Shown here piece after piece: positions 44,207 to 55,994 of a stretch of DNA of 64,000 nt. The stretch's first letter is position 1; the number at the start of each line of letters is the position of its first letter. Position numbers and translations under genes: made by a program. The notes under the pieces were generated by a model, which saw only the letters and a program-made list of their open reading frames with translations, ran no database searches and had not been told where the DNA came from. This DNA comes from Loripinus fragilis. Lineage: Eukaryota; Mollusca; Bivalvia; Lucinida; Lucinidae. The stretch covers positions 60,783,811-60,847,810 of the forward strand of contig OZ026522.1 of NCBI GenBank assembly GCA_964019695.1. The letters run 5' to 3'.

Positions 44207-44372
44207 CGGGAGCTTGACTCAAGAGTGAGGGTTTGCAGGTTCGAGCATCACTGCGTTGTGTTCTTTAGCAAGACACATTAATCCTTGCTAGGTACTGGTT
44301 CAATCCAGGTAGACCCATCCCGACAAAACTGAAAGATTGTTGATTGGGATGTAAAGAATCAAATCAAACAAA
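44207..44372 (+). mobile_element. SINE with deleted head, 14-bp duplication
   Basis: TAAGGGTACCTATA is duplicated at 44193-44206 and 44373-44386. Part of the A-box side is missing, but GCAGGTTCGAGCATCAC keeps the B-box area. Confidence 0.9.
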
Positions 44373-44454
44373 TAAGGGTACCTATAGGAGTCTGTATGCA
44401 TATTAGGTTCATGCCGATCTGTAAAGCAACGTGTTGGTAGTGAGTCAGATGCAG

Positions 44455-44612
44455 GGTTCAAGCTGGGCCATGACACAAGGGAAAAGTCAGATAGGGAGAA
44501 GTTATAGCGCAAAATTATGGCATTTCTGTCAGTTTAGAAGCAAATTATAGAAGATTGTCACCACAGCTTTCACTTGTATTTCGCCCTAGTCACCCCCTAG
44601 CTTATTCCCTGA
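44455..44612. repeat. Inverted relative of the 16.2-kb repeat
   Basis: GGGTTCAAGCTGGGCC, CAGATAGGGAGAAGTTATAGC and AGCTTATTCCCTGAG match, inverted, words at 16195-16560. It lies 115 bp upstream of the HRD exon. Confidence 0.6.
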
Positions 44613-44662
44613 GATAGATAATCTGTCATCTATCCACTACAAATGAGTGGTCAGGAGTTTGA

Positions 44663-44938
<276 letters not shown>

Positions 44939-44940
44939 TA

Positions 44941-45140
44941 AGGGAGCGCAATGTCTCAGTGGTAGATTGCTTGACTCAAGACTGTGGGGTTGCAGGTTAG
45001 AGACTCACTGGTGTCACTGTGTTTTGTCCTTGGGCAAGACACATTAATCCCTGCTTAGTACTGGTTCAACCCAGGAATACCCATCCCGACATAGATGAAA
45101 AATTGTTGACTGGAACATATAGAATCAAACAAAGTCTGGA
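44941..45140 (+). mobile_element. tRNA-derived SINE (decayed, near full length)
   Basis: AGGGAGCGCAATGTCTCAG to AGAATCAAACAAAG, many point changes. CAAAATT flanks it on both sides (imperfect duplication). It lies 113 bp after the HRD exon. Confidence 0.85.
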
Positions 45141-45540
45141 CAAAATTTACGACCTAGCCCCACTATGTTTAACCTGAAGGATTATCCCTTACTTAGTGAT
45201 ATAATAAGTATGGAATTGTCCATTTTGTATTTTAAGGGGTAGCCTTTTCTTAATTTGTTTTATAAAATGATGTATTTCTTCCTGAAGATTTTTTGACCAC
45301 AGCAAACAGTGCAGACCCTTATGAAATGCTGCCTAATGCTCAAATATGGGGAAATTCTAGAAAAGTTGATTTTGAAGCTTTAGTCAAAATAGAAGCTTAA
45401 GGGCATAGGAAAAAGGATTTGAGCAATTTGAACAGCAATTTATAGATTTATAGATAAAGGCATGTGTTTAATTAATAATGCCCATTTCAGGCCTTTAGCT
45501 AAGAGGACATTATTAAAAAATTAATGTTCTTTCAGATCTA

Positions 45541-45900
45541 AAATATATGTTGTGGTGAGTACTCATTGAGATGGTTCTCTGGGGCACCCAAAATATATGT
45601 TGTGAGTACTCAAAAGAACCGTTGTAATGAGATGGTTCTTTTGAGCACCCAAAACATATGTTTACGCAAAATATATGTTGTGAGCGCTCAAAAGAACCAT
45701 CTCAATCAGATGGTTCTTTTGAGCACCCAAAGCATATGTTAAGGCAAAATATATGTTGTGAGGGTTCAAAAGAGCCATCTTAATGAGATCCTTTTGGGCA
45801 CCCAAAACATACGTTTCTAGGCAAAATACATGTTGTGTGGACTCAAAAGAACCATCTCAATGGGATGGTTGAGATGGTTCTTTGATCACACAAAACATAG
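45541..45900. repeat. Tandem array of about five AAAAGAACC hairpins
   Basis: Units of about 80-90 bp, each AAAATATATGTTGTGAG, CTCAAAAGAACCATCTC, GAGATGGTTCTTTTGAG and CACCCAAAACATATG. Elsewhere in the window this hairpin is single copy. The array lies in the intron between the HRD and DFG exons. Confidence 0.85.
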
Positions 45901-46166
45901 GTTTAGGCTCACTGATAAGAAAATTATCACATTTTTACATTCAAATTTTGTTGCTTTTATGCACCTACAGTAAATGCTCTAAAATTTCAAAAAGGCCTAG
46001 ACAAACAGGGGCAGACCCAGATCAGACTGCCTTTCTCTCCCCATTTGCTATTCTAGCAAGTATTTTGTGAATTTCAGCCCTGAAATCAACATTTTATTTG
46101 AAAAAAGAAAGAGAAAAGTGTTTGAATTTTCATAACATTTACTGTATATTGTTTTCTTGATTTCAG

Positions 46167-46262
46167 GTATCTGATTTTGGTTTAGCGAACCACGCTGACT
46201 TTAACCCTAGTGGTGGAAGGTTTCCTATCAAGTGGACAGCACCAGAAGCTCTCAGGGATAAT
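46167..46262 (+). CDS. CSK: CSK exon: DFG motif and activation segment
   Basis: The acceptor is TTGATTTCAG and the donor AAT|GTAAGA. It has 32 whole codons: VSDFGLANHADFNPSGG, then RFPIKWTAPEALRDN. The DFG aspartate is present, as is the tyrosine-kinase P+1 motif KWTAPEA. The activation segment has no tyrosine, as in CSK, which is not activated by activation-loop autophosphorylation. A SINE copy begins 46 bp past the donor. The rest of the C-lobe (the SDVWSFG region and about 90 residues) is not found downstream in the window, so the next intron is probably at least 17.7 kb long. Confidence 0.95.
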
Positions 46263-46308
46263 GTAAGAATAACTCTTAGCCCATCCATCGATCACGACTT
46301 TTGTTGTG

Positions 46309-46508
46309 GGAGCGCAGTGGCTCAGTGGTAGAGTGCTTGACTCGAGACTGAGGGGCTGCAAGTTCGAGCCTCACGACGTCACTGTGTTGTTTTCCTTGAG
46401 CAAGACACATTTTTTACCTAGCTTAGTACTGGTTCAACCCAGGAAGACCCATCCCTGTTTAACTGAAAGATTGTTGATGGGACGTAAAGAATCAAATCAA
46501 ACAAACAA
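46309..46508 (+). mobile_element. tRNA-derived SINE, 15-bp duplication
   Basis: ACGACTTTTGTTGTG is duplicated at 46294-46308 and 46509-46523. The head and tail are complete. It lies just after the activation-segment exon and is among the youngest-looking copies. Confidence 0.93.
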
Positions 46509-46698
46509 ACGACTTTTGTTGTGCACTCCACTTGTCTGCTTATGTTCTTAGGTAGCCTCATTATTGCAGACAGGAAACACTAACCACATGAACTAACCAG
46601 TAGCCTTTAGCTTGGTGCACACTGGGATTGAATCACCATTCACCCGCCATTTTTATTAAAATATATTATATGGAAGGGGTTTTCCGACGAAACTCTTT

Positions 46699-49600
46699 AG
46701 GCCTTGAGCTGGCTATAGACCCCCCTCCCCCCCCACCCCCCCCCCCCCCAGGGGAAATTTTGTACACTATGATTTTCTAAAACTACATTATATAAGACAC
46801 AAAATAAAAGATGTTAGCCCTCTGAGAGTGGCAGCGTTAACGTGTAACATCACGTTATATACGTTACCCCCCAAAATAGCATTAAACGTCCCTGATAATG
46901 TCTCAACCATGGCATGTTCGTACATATTTGCATGCTGACACAGGTTTATGAACTTCTTATAACACAGACACATATTTTTAGTATTAATTTTATAAATGTC
47001 TTGAGTTTTTACCGTTATATACGTTACTTAGTGTTTCCTGCGTTATTTCCGAGTATCAGTATGGTATTTATTGATCATACATATTTACATCTGTCACAGA
47101 ATATAGTAAATCCATAAGGCTGCTACTTAAATGATTTAAAGTTCTTTATTATGGTCGCTTACACTATTTTTCAGGCCCATGTTATGTAAGTTACCTTCAA
47201 AATAGCATTAAACATTCAAGTTAATGACTCTAACAAGCCCTGTTTATACTTATTTGCATGCTGGCACAGGTTTATGTACTTCTTTTAACAAGGTTTACCT
47301 ACTTTAAGCATTCGTTTAATAAATGCCATGAGCTTTAACTGTTATGTATGTTACCAAATGATACATAAGTTATTCTGAGTATCTGTATAGCAGTTATTGA
47401 CTATACATGTATAAAGTATGTCAGAGAATTTAAAAAAAATTATAAGGTTGAAATAAATTGAAGTTCCTTATTAATTTATGGTGACTTAAACTAATAATAT
47501 AATGTGATCTATCAACCTTGGCTGTTTGCTCACATAAACAGTAGACTAGATACCATGCATTCAAATCGGGAGTTCTGAAAGACAGTCATTGTGAAACAGC
47601 TCAGTTCTTGGCAGGGTATATGGATATAAATCAGATGGTGTTGACACTGATTAGGGCTTCAAAGAAAACAACTTTGAATTGCATGTCAGCTCTATCTGTA
47701 TGCATTGTTCCCAATGTTCATTGCAGACTATCACAAAAACTACGCACAATATGTACCTGTGTAACTGATTACACTCATAAATTTGTCTGATACACATCGC
47801 ATATGCAAAGAACTTCTCGAACAAAATGGGTGTATTGTATCACAACCATTGGTTCTTTGCTTGAGAAATGCTTTTGACATAACTATCAGGCAAACAATAA
47901 AGAGGTATTATATGCTTAAGCAACTAGAACTACGCTTCATACTGCAGATGGAATTGTGTATTACTCATCACATCAGAGCTCAATATATTGAAACAACTCA
48001 AATATTCAGTCTGCTCAGATGCAAAGTAGAACGAGTACTAGAGGCAGTTTGAGGCTTCACCAATCCTTTTAGTTCTAGTTTTGAAGACAACGAACCATAC
48101 TTTTTGCCTTTCCCTGTTCCTGCTAAGTCTGGCATAGCTAAGTATCTTATTGAGGCTGATGACATTGGCAGGAAGGCCGTTGCAGACTTCATTGACTCAC
48201 TTTTAGTTTTAAAAAATCTGTCTTTCACAACCCCATAAAATGCTACAAGCTAATAAAGTTTTGAGGCTTGCGAGGTCAAGTAAGAAGAAATTGTCCAATT
48301 TACAAAACATAAACAGTCAGATGAGAGCTTAAAGGAGCGTCTTCGGTCAGATTGACCTTCTTTCTATTAAACATAATGTTGACCTTGAGTTGACACTGCC
48401 GTTCCTTCTGGGACCTGTACCATGGTCACTGTCAACTCCATCATTATTGGCCATGTATTGCTGCACATAACTTAAATATTAATGTCGTAACTACAGAGCA
48501 TAATATCTTTTCCTGTCACCTTCAAAGATCTGAAGGCACCAGAATTCAACCAGGCACTAAAGGCAGGGCATTTTTGTTTTGTCACTGATACATATATACC
48601 ATGTATAAGCAGCAGTCTATAAAGTCTTACAAACGTTCTCGCAGAGGATAACCTGGGTGTTTTGTTCAACAATGGTGTATGCAACAAAAGGTACACCTTC
48701 CGAATGTCAACTACATAGGCCAGAATATGGGGAAGAGATTACAGTTTTACCCTGTTTAACAGATTGTGACACTACCAATGTACCGATGTGTTAGTACCAC
48801 GGAAAGGTTGTTCCTATCAAACTAATAGAGAACCCCTCCCCCACTAGTTCATCAACATTCTAAGCAGGGTAGGAAAACAAATAAAGAATTGCTCTAGGCA
48901 CTCATCAGTGATATGAAGCCCTAACATGTGCTATTTATGTAATTGTGAATAAGCTGCAGTACGACATGCTTCTGAAAAAAGTACCAAAGCCATACACATA
49001 TACTGACTATTTCAAATGGCATGAACATGAGCTTAACTCCACCCTGCTTTTCTGTCCTTAAGATGTACATACAAAGATTGAACTATCAAGTATTTCCCAT
49101 GAAACAAGTGAGGCTTTCCAGATATGGACAAAATGTGTGGAAAATAAATGGGAAGGAAATCAAGCACCTCTGGGTGAAAGAAAACTTGATTGTACCCTAA
49201 CATTTGAGCCACAGAATTATATTTCACATTTTGTGTGATATGGGGTTACCATGTTCAAAACTCAACAACTCAAACCTTATAAAAGATAGAAAAATAATAT
49301 TTGCAGTTTCCAAAAGGTACATAAACATTCTTTAATACAAAATGAGTTAATAATCACATTCGCATAAAAAAGAATATCAAACTATATTAGTTTCATAAAT
49401 CATTTATATAGGAACAATAGCAAAAAGTAACATACGTAACACTTTGAGGTGTGTATTTGTTTTCAAGGGTCGATATCTGTGATGCAAAAATAGCTTACTT
49501 GAAACATATAGCCAATTTGGAAATCTTACCTTATGGTTTGCACTTTTCAGCAGTCATGTCATTTACTAAAATTATCAACGATGTTGATGGGTAATACATA

Positions 49601-50491
49601 TTATTGGCTGTATCAAAGTAATGGTGCCATTACCAGAATGCTAGCATATTGCAAAATCCTTGCAAGATGAATCTGATAGAGGATAAATAAGCTGTATAGG
49701 AAAACTCTTTAAACCCTTGGATAATATATGAAGATTAGCTCTATAACTTCTACCTGATGGGTTTTCTTTGATATTTTAAGTTGTTAACCTCACATTGCAC
49801 TGTGTGTTACAAACTTTCCATGAGTAATATGTTAAATATATTTGCTGTCTCTATAAAAGAAAAGAGGGTTTATGGTAGTTTATGTTTTGAGTTACTTCCT
49901 CAGCAAATGAGCCAGAGTAAAAAGAATTACATGGACCTGTGCCAGCATGCAAATAAGTACAAGCAGGTCGTATTGGAGACCATATCTTGAACGTTTAATG
50001 GTATTCAGAGAGTAACGTATGTAACCTGGGCTGTAAAATAGTGTAAGACACCATAATAAGGAACATTAATTAATTTGAATAGCAGCCTTATAGATTTACT
50101 ATATTCACTGACGGATGTAATGAGTGTATAGTCAATAACTGCCATACTGATACTTAGAAATAACATATGAAACAGTAAGTAACATACAAAACGGCAAAAA
50201 CTCAAGACATTTATAAAATAAGTGCTAAAATTATGTAACTGTGTTATAAGAAGTTCTTAAACCTGTGGCAGACTTAAAAAAAAAGTGTGAATATGTCATG
50301 TTTGTAGACATAATCAGGAAAATTTAATGCTATTTTGCGGGTAACGTACGTAACATGGTGTTACCCGCTAACGCTGCCACTCTCAGAGGACTAACATATT
50401 TCATTTTGTGGCTTATATAATGCAGTATCTGAAAATCATAGTGTACGAAATTCCCCTGGGGGAGGTGGGGTCTATAGCCAGCGCGAGGCCT
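46699..50491. mobile_element. 3.8-kb DNA transposon with ~700-800-bp inverted repeats
   Basis: The left end (AGGCCTTGAGCTGGCTATAG, C-run, ACACTATGATTTTC, CTGAGAGTGGCAGCGTTA) is mirrored at the right end (TAACGCTGCCACTCTCAG, CATAGTGTACGAAATTCCCC, CTATAGCCAGCGCGAGGCCT). Each arm is built of ~340-bp subrepeats containing GTTACTTA/CGTTAC and TTTGCATGCTG.CACAGGT words. The centre (47580-49230) holds a decayed gene. The superfamily is not recognised; long inverted repeats built of subrepeats occur in several DNA transposon groups. Confidence 0.75.
47580..49230 (+). pseudogene. Decayed transposon gene
   Basis: Broken plus-strand frames give protein-like segments: YFLPFPVPAKSGIAKYLIEA with DDIGRKAVADFIDSLLV near 48090-48210, LPFLLGPVPWSLST near 48395-48435, LPCLTDCDTTNVP near 48750-48785, and KLQYDMLLKKVPKPYTYTD near 48950. 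From memory these resemble an uncharacterised protein common in repeats of molluscs and cnidarians (a TPVPxSLAT motif and a GCDTTS motif), but I could not check this. Many stops and frameshifts show it is dead. It lies between the inverted repeats. Confidence 0.4.
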
Positions 50492-50496
50492 AGAGA

Positions 50497-51043
50497 ATTA
50501 CATTTTACATTTTTGTGTGATATGGGGCTAACATTTTCAACATCTTATAACTCAAAAAGTATATAAGATAGAAAAGTAATGCTTGCAGTTTTGAAAAGGT
50601 AAATAAAAATTCTTTAATATAATGCCAAATTAATGAACATAAACTGCTTTCAATAAAATTTAAGACAAACTATATTAGATGCATTTATCATTTAAAAGGG
50701 GGTTCATTGAAAAAATGTAACATACACTACATCAGGGGTGTCTATATTTGTTTTTAAATGTCAATATCTGTGCCCCAGTAATAGCTTACTACGAAAATAT
50801 AACCAATTTGGAAATATTACCTTATCTTTTGCACTTTTCTGAAGACTTACAAAGAATTTTAATTATCAAAAATTTTGTAGGGTAACGTATGTAACAGGCT
50901 GTTACAGCTTAACGCTGCCATTGTCAGAGCGCTAACAAGTTGCAAAATCCTTGCAAGACATTGGGCTTCAAGGAAAAAATATGGTCTACAAAATTCCCCC
51001 TGGGGGGTGGGGGGAGGTAAACCATATCCAGCCAGTGGCCTAC
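50497..51043. repeat. Extra terminal segment of the same transposon family
   Basis: GTGTGATATGGGG.TA to TTGCAAAATCCTTGCAAG repeats 49220-49665 in direct orientation. It ends with a third copy of the terminus (TTAACGCTGCCATTGTCAGAG, CCCCCTGGGGGG, CAGCCAGTGGCCTA). It is probably a second, mostly deleted copy next to the first. Confidence 0.75.
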
Positions 51044-51289
51044 TTTGTGTCCAATTTAGTTTTTGTTTTTTAAGATTGCAATTTTATTTCGTAAATTATG
51101 TGATTGTATCATGTGAATTGCCTTATTATAACAGCTTTGGTCAGCGGATGTTGCTTAAGAATTAATATATATTACAAAGTAAATTATGAATAGCTTCAAC
51201 AACAATATAAAGTGACATGAAACAAGCCTTTGAAGCATTGAATATTGTCGGTAATAGTAAGTAAGTAAGTAAGTAAGTAAGTATTTGTT

Positions 51290-51613
51290 TATTAACGTGT
51301 CACATGTCATCAAAGCAAATAAAACATACATCTTATAAGACTAGATCCATTTTGATAACATCCAGCCAATATGACTTATGAGACACACATTAAAATACAC
51401 AATATTTTAAAACATAAAAGTGCCTATATATATATGTACAAAATTTGCTATAAACTCAGACAATATTTGATAGAGCCTTAAAAATATGTACTTATAAGTT
51501 GTGGTATGTTCAAGAAAATGCATTTCAATTATAATTGTCTTAAAAATAGCTAAAAAAGGTTCAAGATCTCAATATTAAAAAGAAAAATAAAATTAATCAT
51601 ATTACATACTTTG
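51290..51613 (-). other. LINE 3' untranslated region
   Basis: AT-rich, following the ORF2 stop. It ends ACGTTAATAAACAAATACTTAC, containing an AATAAA signal 12-20 bp before the (TTAC)n tail. Confidence 0.7.
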
Positions 51614-53332
51614 TCACTGCATACGTTTTCTTCGATTAAACATTTGAAGAAGTGTTGAAGCCAAAATATATTGCATATTAACGAAATTCATAATGAAAAT
51701 AAATTTGTCATTTAAAGACATATTTTGAAAGTCCCTATTACATAACTGAGCTTTAGCTAATAAAGGTCTTCTGATATCAGAGTAAAAATCACAGCATAAA
51801 AGGAAATGGATTTCATCCTCGATCACATTATCGTTACAAAGGTTACAAATACGATTATTAAGTGGCACCTTTGGTTTTTTATATCGACCCGTTTCAATTT
51901 GTAAGGGCAAACTCCCACTCCTAAATTTGGCTATAATGCGGCGGTGGCTTCGTTCCATATTCATTTTAACATAGTCTTCAGCTATTAAATTGGATTTGTA
52001 TAATCTATAAGTTCGCAGTTTGTTTCCATTTTCCTGACCCGTATCATTCCACACTTTGGTTTTCCAATTTGCATCATCAATGACTTTTAACTTTGTTTGA
52101 ATACCTTTAACCAAGTTTTTCGCAGATAGTTCCATATTTTGAAGATAAGTTTGTAGATTATTTGACCACATGAATGACTGAAATCTACGTTCCCAAGACT
52201 TGCCATGCATACTTGACCACTTGAAAATTTTATTAACTAGTCTGTTCTCTGGTGTACGTTCGATTTTAAAATATAATCTACATGCTTCTATCTTCTGCTT
52301 ATGGGCACAACTAGACCAACCCATGTCGCCCCGTGATGCAAGGTTTGAAGCGTTTTTACCAAGGCCCAAAAAGTATCGGCATGCTTTGTTTTGCACCGTA
52401 TTTACCCTTTTCTGTTCAGATAATCCCCACAAACCTGCGCCATAGAGCAACACGGGCTCGACTAAGGATTCATACAGTTTACAGAAAACATCATAGTCCA
52501 TGCCACCAACATTCAAAAATTTCGTATACAACGCAGATAGGGCACGACTTGCCGATTTCGTTAACTCATTCACAGCAAATTTCATGTCTAAATGCTCATG
52601 GAACCATAGGCCAAGGTATTTATATGTAGATTCCTTTTCTAAAGCTAATTCACCACATTTGAAATCAAATTGTGTTATTTGGACAGATACAGGTCTGAAA
52701 TGTATAATTTTTGTTTTTTCTTGATTAATCAGTAGTCGCCATTTAATGCACCATTCATGCAATGTATTTAGCATAAGCTGTAACGATTGTTCTGTTGGTG
52801 CAAGTAAAACAATGTCATCTGCGTAGAGGAGAAGGGCAAGCTGTTCATCACCAATTTCTATGCCACAGTTTAAAGCTTTGATTTCCTCTGCTAAGTCATT
52901 AATATAAATTGCAAAAAGTGTTGGCGAAAGCCTACACCCTTGTTTTACCCCAAGAGTGACATCGAGAAAAGGAGTGATGACATCATTGACCTTGACCGCA
53001 CATTTTACATTGTTGTATAGTGATTTCACTGCATGGAACATTTTACCCCCTATACCCATCATCAATAATTTGTACCACAGGCAATCCCGATTAACAGTAT
53101 CAAAAGCCTTTTTTGCGTCCACAAAACAAGCGAAAGTAGACTGTCTGTCTAATTTACGCTTATTTACAACTGAATACAAAGAGTAAATATGCTCCATGCA
53201 TGACCTGTTGCGCCTAAACCCATTTTGTTCGTCAACTAGATGGTTATTATCTTCAATCCATTTGGAGAGTCTAATATTCAAGATATCTGCATAAATCTTA
53301 CAAGGAATCGAGATTAGTTATACCCCTATAAC
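51614..53332 (-). pseudogene. LINE reverse transcriptase, downstream of a frameshift
   Basis: About 570 residues in a different frame from the upstream part; there is no real ATG at its start. It has EQNGFRRNRSCMEHI (RT block 2), FVDAKKAFDTVN (block A aspartate), GVKQGCRLSPTLFAIYINDL (block B), LLLYADDIVLL (catalytic block C), INQEKTKIIHF and KYLGLWF. The C-terminal region ends with CNLCNDNVIEDEIHFLLCC, a Cys/His zinc-binding motif common in APE-type LINEs. Frame change lies at about 53320-53330, in the ...YRGIT / ISIPCKIYAD... junction, and looks like a 1-base gain or 2-base loss. Apart from that no stop occurs, so decay is recent. Confidence 0.88.
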
Positions 53333-55145
53333 TTAGTGGATCACGCGGATCTTTTCCATCAGATTTTGGTATTGGCTTTATCAGTCCTGTGTTCCAGTCG
53401 TTCGGAACTGTACCCGTATTGAAACAGTACCTTACAATGTTATATAACAACTCAACACATACAGGATTCCGTAAAATTTCAGCGGGTATATTATCTAAGC
53501 CTGCAGCTTTGCCTAACTTTGCTCTCAGAATACTTTTCTCAACTTCACTTTTTGTTATTTCCGCGTTTAAGATAGACATATTTGCGTTATGGGCAGGATA
53601 ATGGTTGTCACGTAATGCAGACTGAATATTTCTCAAGTGAGTGTCATCAAAATTCGTATTCGACTTCTCGCAAAATAAATGTTCATAGTCTGCTTTCCAG
53701 CGGGAAAGGACCTCCTCAGTTTGGGTAGACACGTGACCATTTGAGTCCACAATCTCCATTGGAATACAAGGCTTTCTGTCATTTTGCATACCTATTTTTC
53801 CTATGTATTTCCAAAAATTCCGTGTTTCTTGATCATTAAATAATTCCTTTAAACGATCGTGTTCAGCACACTGATATTTACGTTTCGATCGCCTGTTCAA
53901 TATATCAAAAGTTTTTCTCTCTTGAACGTAAGAAGATCTAAGCCTACGTTTCTCGGACTGATTTCCCGTAGACCGTAGCCACGCACGTTCCTTAACACGC
54001 ACTTGATCCCATGCAGATTGTAGCTCGTCACACCAATACGGTTTACATTTCGACTTTGGACGAGATGACTGCACGTTTGGCTTGCGTTTTGGCAATTTTT
54101 TCTCCATTTCATCAACCAACAACGATGTAAATGTTTGATATGCCATGTTAACGTCATTTTCTTGCTGCAGATTGTATTCCAGTTTACGTATAGTTTCATT
54201 AATTCGCAGTCCATCTGCTTCATTGTTCAAAAAGTCACTAGGGATATTCGATGTCTTATAAACAGGTTGCGAGCTATGCTGGTTTTGTTTGGATACGTTG
54301 GCGACATAGCTTGCATTATTCAACAAGGGGACAGTCCACATAAGAAGGGAGTGATCAGGAAGTTTACTATATCCCTGCATTTCCAGCTTATCAACAAGTT
54401 CAGACATGAGACACACCTCGAAATAGTCTACGCCCAATAGCTGTTCATGGGGCGCCAACACGTAATCGACCACTGACCTTCCCCGTTGTGAGACATGAGT
54501 AAAATTGTTCATACCAACGCGACCGTTAAGCATACACAAACCACAATCAACGAGAAAATTGGTTAATAGGTCACCATTCGCATTCGAAGTGTAATCTAGT
54601 ATATTTCGAGGCTTAACATCATCAACTCCCTCTATATAGTCACTATCATCTCCAACACGGGAATTTAGGTCTCCGCAGATAAACAGTTTGCCTTCGTTTT
54701 GATAAGTATATACTTGTTCAAGCAGGGAACAGTAAAATGCTTCGGGGTCATTGTTACGCACAGACTCAGAAGGGGGGAGATATGCAACGCACAAAACGAT
54801 ATTTTCAGACTGAATACCTTCTCGATGGGACAATTTAATCCATAGAATATCTTCAACAGTGTCATCAAGAACTGTAACGGTAAACGTGTTCAATAAAGTG
54901 CTACGTAGAAACACCCCCACACCACCAGAGCCGCGTTTCGCCCTCTTGTGCAAATGTCTCCTGTTATGACTGATAAACGTATATCCATCGATCTGTAGGG
55001 TTTCCTTATTTTTCAAAAATGTTTCAACAACGCAGAATACATCACAATTCGATTTAATTACAGTTTGTTCTCGAAACAGTTTGTTTTCAGGTTCCTTCAA
55101 AGACCAACCGCCGACATTAAGACAGCCAAGGCGCACACTGGCCTA
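53298..55145 (-). CDS. LINE endonuclease and start of reverse transcriptase
   Basis: An APE-like endonuclease occupies roughly residues 1-280: RLGCLNVGGW at the start, VVETFL (catalytic Glu region), FICGDLNSRVG (catalytic Asp-Asn), SVVDYVLAP and KLPDHSLL (catalytic Asp-His). A linker with basic residues follows, then RT block 1 (NDWNTGLIKPIPKSDG, LSYRGIT) before the frameshift stop at 53298. The first codon after the ORF1 stop is GCC; the frame opens with GTG rather than ATG, and no ATG exists before the endonuclease. It is in the same frame as ORF1, separated only by TAG. So expression needs stop readthrough or reinitiation, or the TAG is a recent mutation. Confidence 0.88.
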
Positions 55146-55994
55146 ATCGCGACCGTTATTACCGTTACCGTTATCCTGTCTGGCTGCGAATATTTTTCCC
55201 CCAGCAACTCGATATTGTTTATCTTTCCCGATTTCTTTCAAAATTGTACGTAAGTTTGAGTCTGTATTGCGTGTCTCGGGAGAATAGTCATTTTCAATGT
55301 AAACCTTTTTGTATTTGTTAACATTTTTCAGGGAATTTTTGTTTTTCATCAGACTCTGCTTCTGTTCAAAAGTCTCAATTGTAGCAATAATAGGACCAGG
55401 TTTTTTACCCTTCGAAAATTTCCTCTCTGCTTGAGTGACCTTGACGTTGGATAGCTTACAGCCATCTCGGATGAGAGCTGTCACTTTGTCCTTTGATACC
55501 TGAGCAGTCTCGTTTCGATCACAGGGAATTCCCCTCACAACGATACGCTTCTTGCGTTCTTCAAAAGCCGCTGCACTGGACATACCGTTAACCCTCACTA
55601 CGTCAGCATAGGACTTTTCAAGGCTGGATACCTTGGCTTTCAGTGAGTTTATCTCAGCACTATACTCAGTACGAACCTTATCTACCTCCGCCTTTATGGC
55701 CACAGAAACTAGTTCTTTGATTTTGCCCTGCAAATCTTCTTCTAAGGAATCTAAGCGCTTTGAAAGTTTATCGTGAGAAGATTGTATGTCATTTGAGAGG
55801 TTGGAAAAAAGCAATCTTATGCCTGGAGGCACAGACATATCAGCATTATCCTCACCCTGTCTATCGTCCAGCAAGGTCGACGCCATTTTGTCCTTGCTTG
55901 GGTCCTTTGTTTCAGTACTATCACTTTGTTTCACTTTTTTTACTGAATCAATCAAGTCCTCCTCCGTTTTACGCTTGACCGAAGAACTACTCAT
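55143..55994 (-). CDS. LINE ORF1 protein (coiled coil plus RNA-binding domain)
   Basis: I start at MSSSSVKRKTEED (55994), since the upstream extension to 56084 is AT-rich and unlike the rest. This gives 283 residues. An N-terminal acidic/lysine-rich segment is followed by a heptad-like coiled coil (about residues 65-130: SNDIQSSHDKLSKRLDSLEE...). Then comes an RRM-like region from KKRIVVRGIP (about 150) through GPIIATIETFEQKQ to KVYIENDYSPETR. ORF1 proteins of this build form trimers and bind LINE RNA. The end is GNGNNGRD-TAG. Confidence 0.8.
   Translation of the reverse strand: MSSSSVKRKTEEDLIDSVKKVKQSDSTETKDPSKDKMASTLLDDRQGEDNADMSVPPGIRLLFSNLSNDIQSSHDKLSKRLDSLEEDLQGKIKELVSVAIKAEVDKVRTEYSAEINSLKAKVSSLEKSYADVVRVNGMSSAAAFEERKKRIVVRGIPCDRNETAQVSKDKVTALIRDGCKLSNVKVTQAERKFSKGKKPGPIIATIETFEQKQSLMKNKNSLKNVNKYKKVYIENDYSPETRNTDSNLRTILKEIGKDKQYRVAGGKIFAARQDNGNGNNGRD

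Noticed and set aside
45541..45900. CRISPR-like array of regular hairpins
   Set aside because: The genome is eukaryotic, repeats and spacers are both similar from unit to unit, and the same hairpin is a dispersed MITE core.
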